Assembly: GCA_036320915.1 (NCBI GenBank)
Contig: JAXBDG010000008.1
Location: 124,001-188,000, forward strand
Length of the DNA stretch: 64,000 nt
Source: Linnemannia elongata
Lineage: Eukaryota; Mortierellomycota; Mortierellomycetes; Mortierellales; Mortierellaceae
Reading direction: 5' to 3'
Each line of letters starts with the position of its first letter. Position 1 is the first letter of the stretch. This document shows, piece after piece, positions 34,562 through 43,778 of this stretch. The position numbers were made by a program, and so were the translations under genes. The notes beneath the pieces were generated by a model. That model was not told the DNA's origin, did no database searches, and was given only the letters and a program-made list of their open reading frames with translations.

Positions 34562-36893
34562 CTATTTTTTTTTCCTGCCACGCTTACTAGGAGAGTAAAA
34601 TATAACTTTCATGTCATACTTTTTGGGCCGTTTACGAGATATTTGCTGTGGAGGAGATAAAGGTTGGGAGCTGAATCCTTCGCCTGGTTCGTTTCTTTGT
34701 GGAGAACGGTGACAAAGCCGTTCCTGAGAAAGATCCTGTTGCTGATCTTGAGAATGGTTGGACAAAAGTTCTTCAGGTTGCTGTGAGCTGACTTGTTGCT
34801 TCTTTTTGGACTTCACGGCTTCAGGGTTGCTGATATACTGGTTGTAGTTGACAAGAATCTGCTCGAGCCGGTGTTGTCCACCCGGATTTGACTCTTGCCA
34901 GTGACCATCGAAAATGAATGAGACGGTACCATGGCATAGGACGCTACCAAATTTTCAGCAAGTTTCGCAACTGTCTTCATATTCATGATCGACTCACTGC
35001 TGTATATCTCAGACTCGGCTCTACCACGGGTCAACTCGTCGCTCCTCCACTCGAGAATCCTCTTCTCAGCCTCCTGCTGCTGTTCCTTTGTGTGGTGAAC
35101 ATTTGAGCGTGTTGCTGAAGTTGACATTGATTTCCAACGAATAGGCTTGTTGGCGGCAGTAAACAATACGGGGGAAGATCCTGTTGCCGAGCTTCTTTTG
35201 ACCTTGTCGCAGACGTCGCAACATTCCTTGTTCTCAAGTGGGTTAGGGGGGTTGCCAAAGGCTGAGTTAAGGACCTGTCGACGGCAATCGGTGGTGGTAA
35301 TAAAGGCGTCCAAATGGCGATCTTGTTTCTGGTAGCGGTTCTTGCTGGGAACTGTGTAGAGAATCCCATGGACTTGAAGGTTCGGGCTACGAGCGGCACG
35401 GCCGAGACGCGTGTGAGTGTGCTGATATTCTCGGGACACCTGAACTGGATCACTCTGGCAATGTCGGGTATATCGCATCCCATTCCGGCGGCCTCGGTTG
35501 ACAACAGAACACGGATTTTGCCCTCCTTAAACATGCGCATTCGTTTGATCTTGGCGCCCGTTGACAGATCGGAAAAGTATCGTACTATCATGCGCCTTTT
35601 GTCGGAAAACTCCTTGTGCAAATATCGGTAGACCTTCTTCATCTCTGCGATGTCGTCAAAGTAAATAATGGTTTTGGCGAAGTCAATGTATCGTTGTCCC
35701 AAATCCAAGATGCAATCTTTTTTGGTGGGAAGCTGTCGGACGTCGTACTTAATGTTGGGGCGGTCGCAGTCGGCTTTGACAATAGTGACATCGTTCTTGA
35801 AATAGAGGGTTGTCTTGACAGGCTGTAGGACATCTGGAGGTAGGGTCGCCGACATAGCAATGAATGGTACACCAGGCGGAGCTTTGGCGCGGAGGTTGCC
35901 AATCTGGGAGTAGGCTTTCCTAAAACTACTACCCCATGAGTGAATGCAGTGCGCCTCGTCGATGACGATGGCCAGCAGCCTTGAACTCCAACCGTCCATG
36001 TTCCAGAGTTTAGGAAATCGTTCCCTGTCGTTCGCCATCTCGGGTGTCATGAACACGGCGCGATACCTTCCTTTCGATAGTCGATCCTCCAAGTTTCGTG
36101 GGAGTTTTTTGTTGTCGCCATGAATAGCCACACTGCTGATGCTGTAGTCCTTCTCCAGTTTCTTTTGCTGCTCGTCCATCAGGGCTTTCAATGGCGAGAG
36201 AATGAGAATGATACGATCCTCCCAAAGGGCCAATGGCAAAAAGTACGTCAATGACTTCCCCCAACCACATCCTGCAATTAAAACACAGTCTTTCTGCATT
36301 CCAATACACTTGACGACCTCGAGCTGCTCCTTCTTTGGTGGAAAGCCGAACTTGTTGGTGCAAATGGTTTCCGTGTCGGTAGGTAAACAGTATGTTGAAG
36401 GGATAGTGTCGTTATGGAGTCCTGACAAAATTGAGGTGCCGAGGTGTTCTCGTGTTGCAGTTGAGTCGACTAGAAATGGATTACTCTCTTCAGATTGCTG
36501 GTCCAACCCGCCAAACAGTCGCCTTCGGGTAGAGCTGCCAAATAGCTCGTCGTCACTATCCAACTCCGTGGTGGCGGGTGTCCTGTCGAAAATCGGGACT
36601 CCTGGTGAGATACTAAAAGGACTACTGATGTCTTCGCCAATGATGGGGGAAGGGGTAGATAATGAAGCATCAATGACAGTAGGGACGAAGGGAGGCGGCA
36701 AAATAACGCAACGGATATTAAGAAATGACAGAGGAAAGCTGCGCTTAAAAGAAAGAGAGCGCTTTATTTGAAAAGATAAAAAGGTAGAAAGGTAATGATG
36801 AGAGAAGGGGTGAAGAGAAAGAGATGATGATGGATGATGTTGCATGAAAAAAAACATCGAATGGTAAGGGGGCACTACCCGACCATTGCCCAA
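34562..36893 (-). pseudogene. RecQ-like DEAH helicase, frameshifted
   Basis: On the minus strand a frame from about 36893 to 35031 carries superfamily 2 motifs in order: AGCGWGKS (motif I), ILILSPLKALMDEQ (Ia), IVIDEAHCIHSWG (II), IAMSATLPP (III), TIIYFDD (IV) and TEAAGMGCDIPDIARVIQFR (V). Immediately after PENISTLT the frame leaves the family. Motif VI (RLGRAARSP) continues in another frame, consistent with a 1-nt deletion near 35405-35415 with no room for an intron. The second frame runs to about 34920 (ECCDVCDKVKRSS, a zinc-binding-like pair of Cys). A third frame then continues to a Lys-rich end at 34562 through EQILVNYNQYISNPEAVKSK. This last shift can be explained by a possible 71-nt intron (GT near 34933, AG near 34863). 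The true start is uncertain because the first about 65 codons look like CT-rich leader. RecQ-type enzymes unwind DNA in repair; this copy lacks a readable motif VI and is probably dead, barring a sequencing error. Confidence 0.8.
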
Positions 36894-37262
36894 CCCCTTA
36901 ATCTACAAGATAATTTCCTTTTTGGGAACAAAATTTTCGCACTTCACTTCACCACCCCAGATCATGACCCAGACCTTCACTACGAGAAGGCTCAGGATGG
37001 GATCCTAAAGTGAAGAGATGGAAGCGAGACTAGGATGCTTGAAGGGTGAAGGTGAGATTCTCGCCCAGCCCCTCTAGAGAGTGTGACTGCGTCACTCACT
37101 CCAGAGAGGGATGGGTATCACAGCTCCTTCATCGCCTTGGCCACCGTTCACACGCTTTTTCATCCCTTCTCACTTTCCCTTTCAACCCCACATCTTCCTT
37201 CATATTTTCTCTTTCTTGTCTTTCACCCCTCGCCTTCTCTACATCCCGCACCTTGTCAACAA

Positions 37263-37351
37263 CCTTCACTCATTTTACAGCCTTCACTCATTTTACAGCC
37301 TTCACTCATTTTACAGCCTTCACTCATTTTACAGCCTTCACTTTTCTCTTT
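37263..37351 (+). repeat. 18-bp tandem repeat in the leader of the Crinkler-like gene
   Basis: About four and a half copies of the unit CCTTCACTCATTTTACAG lie 30-120 bp before the ATG at 37382. Each unit ends in a good 3' splice site (TTTTACAG). Confidence 0.85.
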
Positions 37352-37381
37352 CCTTTCTTTCACTTGATGCTTCACAACACC

Positions 37382-39820
37382 ATGAACAACAACCCTCTGA
37401 CCTTGTTCTGTCTTGTCGATGGAGAGGCACCTTCCCAGGCCTTCCCTGTCGAGATCGAGTCAACCAAGACAATCGGCAACCTCAAGCAGCGCATCAAGAC
37501 CGAGAAGTCACCTCGTTTTGACGATGTCGCTGCTGATGAACTTACCCTATGGCGTGTCTCCTTCCCCGATGACAATCTGAGCTCTGCCATTAAGGTTGAT
37601 GCTCTTGGCGACAAGACCCAGCTGAACAATCCGAGGACACGAATTTCCACGCTGTTTCCTGAGTCTCCCGATGACAACACGTACATCCTCGTTCAGCGAC
37701 CCCAGCCAGGTAATGCAAACGCGCTTTGCTCTCATTCATATCATGCGCATGAGCTTGTTTTAACATGACTAATGTAAACAAATCGCGCCATGCTCTCTGC
37801 TTTTTTTGTTCAGCCCAATCTCCTCCTCTCAGCGATTACATTTCCCAAAAGAGACCAACGGCTGATGGTAAGGATTCCTCTTGAATGTGTTTCGTCTAAA
37901 TGATTTCTCATGATTCCGCAATTTGTCTAACTCTGTTTTTTTATTACAATATAGACCTGGATTTACCAGCCAACAAAAAAATCCGTATTACCGAAGGCTG
38001 GAGACGATACACGGCTTCTGATGGAACGGCTGTGGATTTGCCACCTTCTTGGATCAACATACTTGCGAGCACCGAATTTGTCCCTGAGCCACGAGCAGCA
38101 TTCGACCACTTAAAAGACGACCTTCGAGCTGGCGACGCAATCATCGCACCGAGTATGGGCCAAACCCCTAAGGAGTTCGGACGCCACGGTCAGGATCGCA
38201 GGCTTTTTGTTACAGAGCAAATGCTGGAACTTTGGGAGGTTATGCGTGGCGACCAAGAGTTTACATACAGATGAGTCCTGTCCGGTCCGATGGGTGTTGG
38301 CAAGTCGTACCTCTCCTATTTTCTCGCAGCAAAGGCGTACGCCGAAGGATGGCTTGTCCTCTACATATCAGATGCCCAAGAGTTGGACGGGGACGACGAG
38401 AACGAGTCAGCATTGCAGATGGTCAAGCGATTCCTGGCTCTCAACAAAGATATTTTGACTGGCACCGAGTTGGAGATGCTTGTAAACGAGTACAACGGCA
38501 CACGCAACATATCCAGGAATGCTCTTTCGGTAATCTTCGACCCGCTACTCAAGTCAAGGGAACGGAAGACGCTGTTGCTTGTTGATGAACATGGAAAGTT
38601 GTTCAAAAAAGAGCCCTACGTGCCGGACAGGTTCAATTCGCTGGTTCCTCTGTCGTCATACCACTGGTGGGGAGAAGATGCCAAGGGCTCCCGGGTGATT
38701 TTCACGGGCACTGCACACGCCAAGTACGAAATGGAGATCCTGGACGAGAGCTACAGGCCAACTTCGGTGGTTTTTGTCGGCCCCCTATCAAGGAATGTAT
38801 TCTCCAACCTGCTGGACACGTACCCTCGCCTGGCAGCACCAGCCATCAGAGAGGAGGTCATAGCCATCACGAACTGTGTGCCGCGAGAGCTTGTGACTCT
38901 GTCAGCGTTCCTCGAGCGTCTCCCGTATCCCATCTCTGTGGACAGCCTTCAAAAATGGACGAAGGACCGAGCCAAGGATTTCCATCTGGTCGCGGAGACA
39001 TACTATATCGGCCGTCATCCGATTAGGCAAGGACGATTCTACAAAGCGCTCCTACAGACATTCCTCGGCAGCACCAGCACAGTCGATTTCGAATGGGATT
39101 TCTTGGATCTAGGACTCGTTTATCGGAGTAAGGATGTCGGTCGGATCGGAACTCAACACCACATTTTATGCCGTCCCGCCCAGAGAGCTCTTCTAGACCT
39201 GTTCAAGACGCTTCCACTGTCTGAGGCTATCAAGAAGCGAATTTGTGACGATAGCCTTTGCGGGGACCAATTTGAGGAGGCACTGTTTCATCAGCTCATA
39301 TGTACCAACAAACCAGTTGAGCTCAAAGCAACAGATCTCAACAACGAGAACTCGACTACCATTACACTGGATTTTTTTCCATTGTGACACCCTCCAATTC
39401 AGCAAGACTTCCCTTGGATCTGGCCACGAAAACGTTCTGACCCGCGGCTACGAACGATATCCTCGGTTTGACTTCATGCTTGGACCAATGTTCATTCAGG
39501 CATCCATCAGCGATTTTGGAGACCACAACAAGGGCTCAGCAGACCTCGGCAAGGCTTTCACTGTCAGGGATGACAACGGAACGAATCAGATTGAACGTTA
39601 CCTAAACGATCTATATGGTCCCGGCCACTCCGCAAAGATAGAGAAAAACAGGTTTGTTGTCACCAGGAATGGTGTACCTGTGCCTGGATTTTGCGTAGTC
39701 TACATTCGTGGTTCTCCCGGCGTACCTTCGCACCGTGCATGGGTCAAGAAGTTTCCAGATGTCCGACATATCGCCTACAAAGAAGTCAAGGAGAATCTTT
39801 TCAAGAATATTGTTTCATAG
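37382..39820 (+). pseudogene. Crinkler-like (CRN) protein: ubiquitin-like header, P-loop NTPase, nuclease-like C-terminus; disrupted
   Basis: Exons 37382-37709, 37814-37867 and 37955 onward are joined by GT-AG introns of 104 and 87 nt. The first exon begins MNNNPLTLFCLVDGEAPSQA and encodes the ubiquitin-like header typical of Crinklers (a later TLWRVSFP block is also characteristic). Exon 3 has the linker and reads in frame to a TGA at 38272-38274, immediately before the Walker A motif GPMGVGKS. The NTPase then continues in the same frame with a Walker B-like TLLLVDEHGK and FTGTAHAKYEME. Near the end a T7 run at about 39372-39378 shifts the frame; the nuclease-like C-terminal region (FDFMLG, FIQAS) goes on in the next frame to a TAG at 39818-39820. 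This architecture is the CR-type effector class for which a transposon origin has been proposed; such proteins act inside host or competitor cells in oomycetes and fungi. With one nonsense codon and one frameshift this copy is probably not functional. Confidence 0.85.
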
Positions 39821-40022
39821 CCGGTTCTTCAAGGAGTAAAATTTTGAATTTGTCTCGAACTGACTAAACATCTCGAAATAGTCCGAGTGTGCATTGCCAT
39901 GATTTCTTTGCCACCATTCGTATCCCTCTCCTACGTTGTCATCCTTCCGCCTTTCTTAGGCACCGCTGCAATTGCTCCCCTCACCTCCTCACATCTTTCA
40001 CCTTCTGTTCACACTTCGGCCT

Positions 40023-40206
40023 CCTAATCGAATCGAATAATTCGAGTTCGATTCAATTCGAATGAATTTGAATCGAATTTGAGATAGGGTGGATTCGATT
40101 CGATTTGAATACTCCCCTACTCGATTCGATCCGAATGGTTCGAATGATTCGATTCGAATACGGTTCGAATGGTTCGAGTGATTCGAGTGATTCGATTTGA
40201 TTAGAG
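40023..40206. repeat. Palindromic TTCGAATCGA-type degenerate satellite
   Basis: About 180 bp consist almost entirely of variants of GATTCGATTCGAAT and TTCGAATGATTCGA. The unit is self-complementary around TTCGAA, so both strands read alike. It follows the Crinkler-like pseudogene by about 200 bp of unremarkable sequence. Confidence 0.8.
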
Positions 40207-40366
40207 ATCGATTGATCTCAACAAGTTGGATTGAATGGTATATGGTTTAAAATATATATTGTAGAAATGAAAAGATAAACACTATACGTTTAAGGTAACT
40301 CTTTGAACCAAGAGTTCAAAATAACCAGCTGTCGAATGCTTGATGGAGCAAAGCTATTCCTTTCAG

Positions 40367-40804
40367 GTGGCAGAGCGAACTTGGCCTGGGAGAAGCATCG
40401 CTCTGCTGGGGTCGATGTTACGGGAATGGCAAGACAGGAAGTGAGCCAAAGAGAGAAAAAAAAGGTCGAGGTTATTTTACGTTATCCCTTGCCTTTTCGC
40501 CCCTGCCCCCTCTTAATTTGCCTCGGCTGTGACCCATTCATCCATGCATGTCGTTCCATCTTGTCTTGCTTTTTGTTCAATACCAAAATTGCAATTGATT
40601 TTTTGTGTGCTTTTTGAGAGCAGAGGGAGAACGCCAATGGCCAAGAAATCTACGACATGGGCTTCTTGAAGGAGAACCCGGGTGTAAAGTACGTACTTCC
40701 GTGGCAGCAGTTAAGCCTTGTTCAAGTATCCACAACCGTCTCGTATGGTATATAGCCCATAGAACGGCACGCGTCTTCTTTTCAGGCACAGCTTTGGCTG
40801 CTGA
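40367..40804 (+). pseudogene. Three-exon coding-like remnant, unidentified
   Basis: Exons 40367-40440, 40624-40688 and 40786-40804 have good acceptors (tttcag, gagcag, tttcag) and donors (gtgagc, gtacgt). They join in one frame, reading WEKHRSAGVDVTGMARQE, then NGQEIYDMGFLKENPGVK, to a TGA at 40802-40804. No start or upstream exon is visible. It may be the 3' end of a lost gene or a chance arrangement; the family is not recognised. Confidence 0.3.
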
Positions 40805-41192
40805 TCATGCTTGGTGAGACCGATTTGACCATCGAGACTTAGTCACTTCCCATTGGCCAATTGATCAATCGATCTAATGAAAGGAGAGAGTGAGAAAGAA
40901 GACTAGAGCGGCAAAAAATGTAAAAGGCGACCGACCTTCAGCACAACTCGCTTTTTCATCTGTCCGAAAGAACATCTTCACTCCCACTCAACTACACTCA
41001 ACTACACTCAACTACAACAATAGACTTTTTCCTTACTCTCATTCGTACAAACACTCTCATTATTCAATAACAAAAACCAAAAAAAAAAAAAAAAAAAAAA
41101 AAGCCCTCAATATTGCTGTTACATCAACCCCCTTCTCCCGCTCCATTCCATGGTCCGTCCTCACCAGAGAGCAACCCGAGTGAGTAGGTGCC
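40805..41192. other. Leader-like region before the pirin remnant
   Basis: Contains three copies of an 11-bp unit ACTCAACTACA (40986-41018) and a poly-A run near 41079-41102. The CAA/CT-rich composition suggests the old pirin promoter and 5' leader; an ATG at 41150 might have been its start. Confidence 0.4.
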
Positions 41193-41469
41193 CATGTCCG
41201 TCGATCCATAGGACGACCTGAACTCTGTAACTACGACCTCTTCCTCATGCTGACGAATTCCATGTCAACAAGAGCGGCGGCTTCGAAACTGTGACGTAAA
41301 TGCTCGAGGGACAGTTCCAGCACGTGGACTTTGCAGGACACAAAGAAACCATTGGGCTTGGGGATCTACAGTGGATTATTGCTGGATGCGGGATTGTGCA
41401 TTCAGAGATACCGGCTAAGTTGCCGAGGGAGCAGGAGGATGAGAGGGCCCTTGGGTTACAGTTGTGGAT
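41193..41469 (+). pseudogene. Pirin pseudogene, N-terminal part, truncated at an rRNA fragment
   Basis: The plus strand reads RRSIGRPELCNYDLFLML. A 1-nt loss near 41248-41252 changes frame, followed by EFHVNKSGGFETVT, a TAA stop at 41298-41300 where pirins have Tyr, and then MLEGQFQHVDFAGHKETIG and GDLQWIIAGCGIVHSE. The cupin metal-site region is still recognisable. Homology stops after GLQLW, at the junction with LSU rRNA sequence at 41470. Pirins are nuclear or cytosolic iron-binding cupins of about 290 residues. Only the N-terminal third to half remains, so this is clearly a relic. Confidence 0.85.
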
Positions 41470-41514
41470 GGCTTGTGCCAGCCAAGCGTTCATAGCAACG
41501 TTGCTTTTTGATCC
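41470..41514 (+). repeat. LSU rRNA gene fragment, copy 2
   Basis: Contains ggcttgtgccagccaagcg, ttcatagcaacgttgc and tttttgatcc, matching the conserved fungal 25S segment, sense orientation. It abuts the broken end of the pirin remnant. Confidence 0.8.
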
Positions 41515-42015
41515 ACTGTGAACAAACTCACCTATCCCCTGACAAAGCGCCCAAGCCCTTTCTCTTTCTGGCTTGCTCAACCTCCTCTAAACTGTTCTAC
41601 CGTTCAACTCCCTTATAATTGGTCATTCTGCAAGCATACATTCCCCGCGGTGGCTAGTGCTCACCCCTTCCTAACCTTGATCCTTTTACTGAGGGAGCCA
41701 CCAAGGAATGAAATCAAGGTAAAGCGAAAGATAAGAAAAGGAGACCGATTCTTCGACCTATCCGAGTCGGTCGCTTGTTGGCTTGCCTCCCTCGTGCGTA
41801 ATGCATGTTGTTATTACCTCCTCCCTTGTCTGTCTCGCTCTTTCTCCAGTCTCTCCTTGTTTACCAAAGAGAAATCCATCATCCGCACTGTCCCTTGGTT
41901 CAGTCTCACACCAGATGGTGAGTGCTCACCCCTTGCCTTTCTACTATTCTTCCATCGTCTTTGGTGTCCAATACTCAAAGAATATTTCGACCTCTCCTTC
42001 TCTCCTTCTCCCCTC
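41515..42015. other. No gene supported
   Basis: CT-rich with long but unbiased open frames on both strands; it includes the upstream region of the secreted-protein relic. Confidence 0.4.
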
Positions 42016-42027
42016 AGTATATAATGG
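42016..42027 (+). promoter_or_regulatory. TATA box of the secreted-protein relic
   Basis: AGTATATAATGG lies about 175 bp before the ATG at 42199, followed by an A/C-rich leader. Confidence 0.5.
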
Positions 42028-42198
42028 GTCGCAGCACCCACCCACTCTGCCTGCTTAGACATACAACATCTCATTCTTCTACAGCCTATATTCAGTACAC
42101 ACACAGCCCTCTCATCGCAGTATCGCACCTCTTTGAAACAAACACTTCAAGCCTCCTTCATCCCGATTTTAACACCGTTATTTCGTCTCTCTTTGCCC

Positions 42199-42735
42199 AT
42201 GCACTCGCTAACTGCTCTCGCCAGGGTCGTCGTTGGTCTTGGATAATTTGTTTCTCTCGTCGCCGCAGACTTGGCGTGTAGTGGTGGCAATGCTGCATTA
42301 GCCATTAATCCAGGACTGACGCTCGGCGCTGCTGTCGACCAAACTGTAATGATCAGTGCCCAGCTAGGAGGATGTCGTTCATCAGAGGACGGAGAACCTT
42401 GGAGCATCTCCATTACCGCCAATATCGCTGGCCAAGGCGCATGTCACTTCCCGTCACCGATCCCTTCACTAAAAGGCTCTGGTACAGGGTGCCTCAAGTG
42501 GGTCTCTCAAGGAATGACTGGAACGGATATGCTCAGTCTTTCGTTTGAAACAAACGAGAAGAGCAGCAGTGCGACTCTGAGTGGCACCATTATTGAGGGC
42601 AAGTTTAAGGGAAAAGCGGTCGTACTCAAAGTCAACATTGACGAGCAAAGCATCCCCGAAATCGCCGCGGGCTGCTTATTTGGTAGAGTCCGCTCAGTGG
42701 CCATCCGTTTCACCTCATTCACCATTGATGATTAA
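42199..42735 (+). pseudogene. Secreted protein gene with a stop codon inside the signal peptide
   Basis: From the ATG at 42199 the frame runs to 42735 (179 codons) with one interruption, a TAA at 42244-42246 (codon 16). Before it is MHSLTALARVVVGLG and after it FVSLVAADLACSGGNAAL, together a good signal peptide with an Ala-rich cleavage region. The mature part is about 155 residues with five Cys (in contexts LACSGG, GGCRSS, GACHF, TGCLKW and AGCLFG) and many beta-prone stretches, ending FTSFTIDD. A tiny 43-nt alternative intron would not preserve frame. The intact promoter and long downstream frame suggest a recent nonsense change, a sequencing error or readthrough. I do not recognise the family; a small secreted effector-like or cell-wall protein is likely. 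Confidence 0.65.
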
Positions 42736-43149
42736 CAATGCACTCCACAATCTATCTTTAAGGAACACGTATACCTTCTTATCACTGGTCCCGGGGACCA
42801 GATTAATCAGCAAACAACCCAGGATCTTCCAACAGAGCACAACAACAACATTATAAAAGAACACCGAGGACAACCAAGACTCGGTGTCCGATCAACTCCT
42901 TTCCTGTACCCAGTCGTCGTTCCAGTATATTTATTCCCCAGCTCCCACTCTAAATAAACCCTACCCATCTGTTTGTCTGTCCTTGTTGTGAGATTGATCG
43001 GACTTACACACGAGGCTCTCTTTCCTCTCTGCTCCCCTTTTTTATACCGCACCTTGTTCCCTCACATCATGAACGCTGAGGAAATCCTTCATGGATCAAT
43101 GAACAATAGACAACATCAATGGACTACACAAAGGGACAACTTCAAAGGA
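42736..43149. other. 3' region of the secreted-protein relic; nothing else seen
   Basis: AT-rich to CT-rich sequence with no coding signal. Confidence 0.4.
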
Positions 43150-43565
43150 TGAGAAAGAAGAGTTGAGGAGAAGTAAGGAATGGAAAAATCAATGGATGGG
43201 AACCATCAAGGGACTGGAAAAATCGAGGGGGTTGAAAAAAGCAGGAGTGGGAGGAAGCAGGGGACTGAAAAGTTTAAGAACACAGGACAGAAAGGCCTCC
43301 AAAAAGACCAAGGGTTTAGCTGACAGTGAGGAGGGACGAGAAAAGACCAACACAGAAAAAGATGAGATAGAAAAAGGTCAATTTTAGAAGAAATCAAGAG
43401 ACGCCAGAAAAAGATCAAGGGATGCCTGAAAACTTCAAGGGTGCTGGAGAAAGATCAACACAGGAAAGATCAAGGGACCACACCAAGAGACAACATTACT
43501 AAAGGACAACATCATGGGTACCCTATGGAACGCGCACTAGACAACATCCCTAGCTAGATAATAGG
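43150..43565. repeat. Degenerate minisatellite, GATCAAGGG / GGGACAAC type, second copy
   Basis: Irregular aaagatcaaggga and aagggactgaaaa units. The segment 43285-43352 (ggacagaaaggcctccaaaa and on) aligns with 30953-31021. The end acaacatccctagctagata at 43551-43560 aligns with about 31423-31441. It leads directly into an LSU rRNA fragment. Confidence 0.7.
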
Positions 43566-43568
43566 ACC

Positions 43569-43614
43569 CAAGCGTTCATAGCGACCGTTGCTTTTTGATC
43601 CTTCAATGTCGGCT
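43569..43614 (+). repeat. LSU rRNA gene fragment, copy 3
   Basis: Contains caagcgttcatagcgacc, gttgctttttgatcc and ttcaatgtcggctc: the 25S domain V segment in sense orientation, only a few differences from the fungal consensus. Confidence 0.8.
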
Positions 43615-43778
43615 CGTTTTCTCCTCCCTCGTTAAAATTCGGTGTACACGTTGTGAATGCTTTCTTTGCTCACCCGTGCTAATTTTATTTCATCAAAAGG
43701 AATTGCACGCGTCGACTGAATCTGGTTTGTGAGTTGAGCTGGTGCTTGCTCAAGGCCAGTGACTGACGCGCGATAGCT

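Noticed and set aside
41245..41580. Minus-strand frame reading KSNVAMNAWLAQA
   Set aside because: This is the antisense translation of the LSU rRNA fragment, a well-known spurious protein; similar frames occur at 44908-45225 and 46393-46662.
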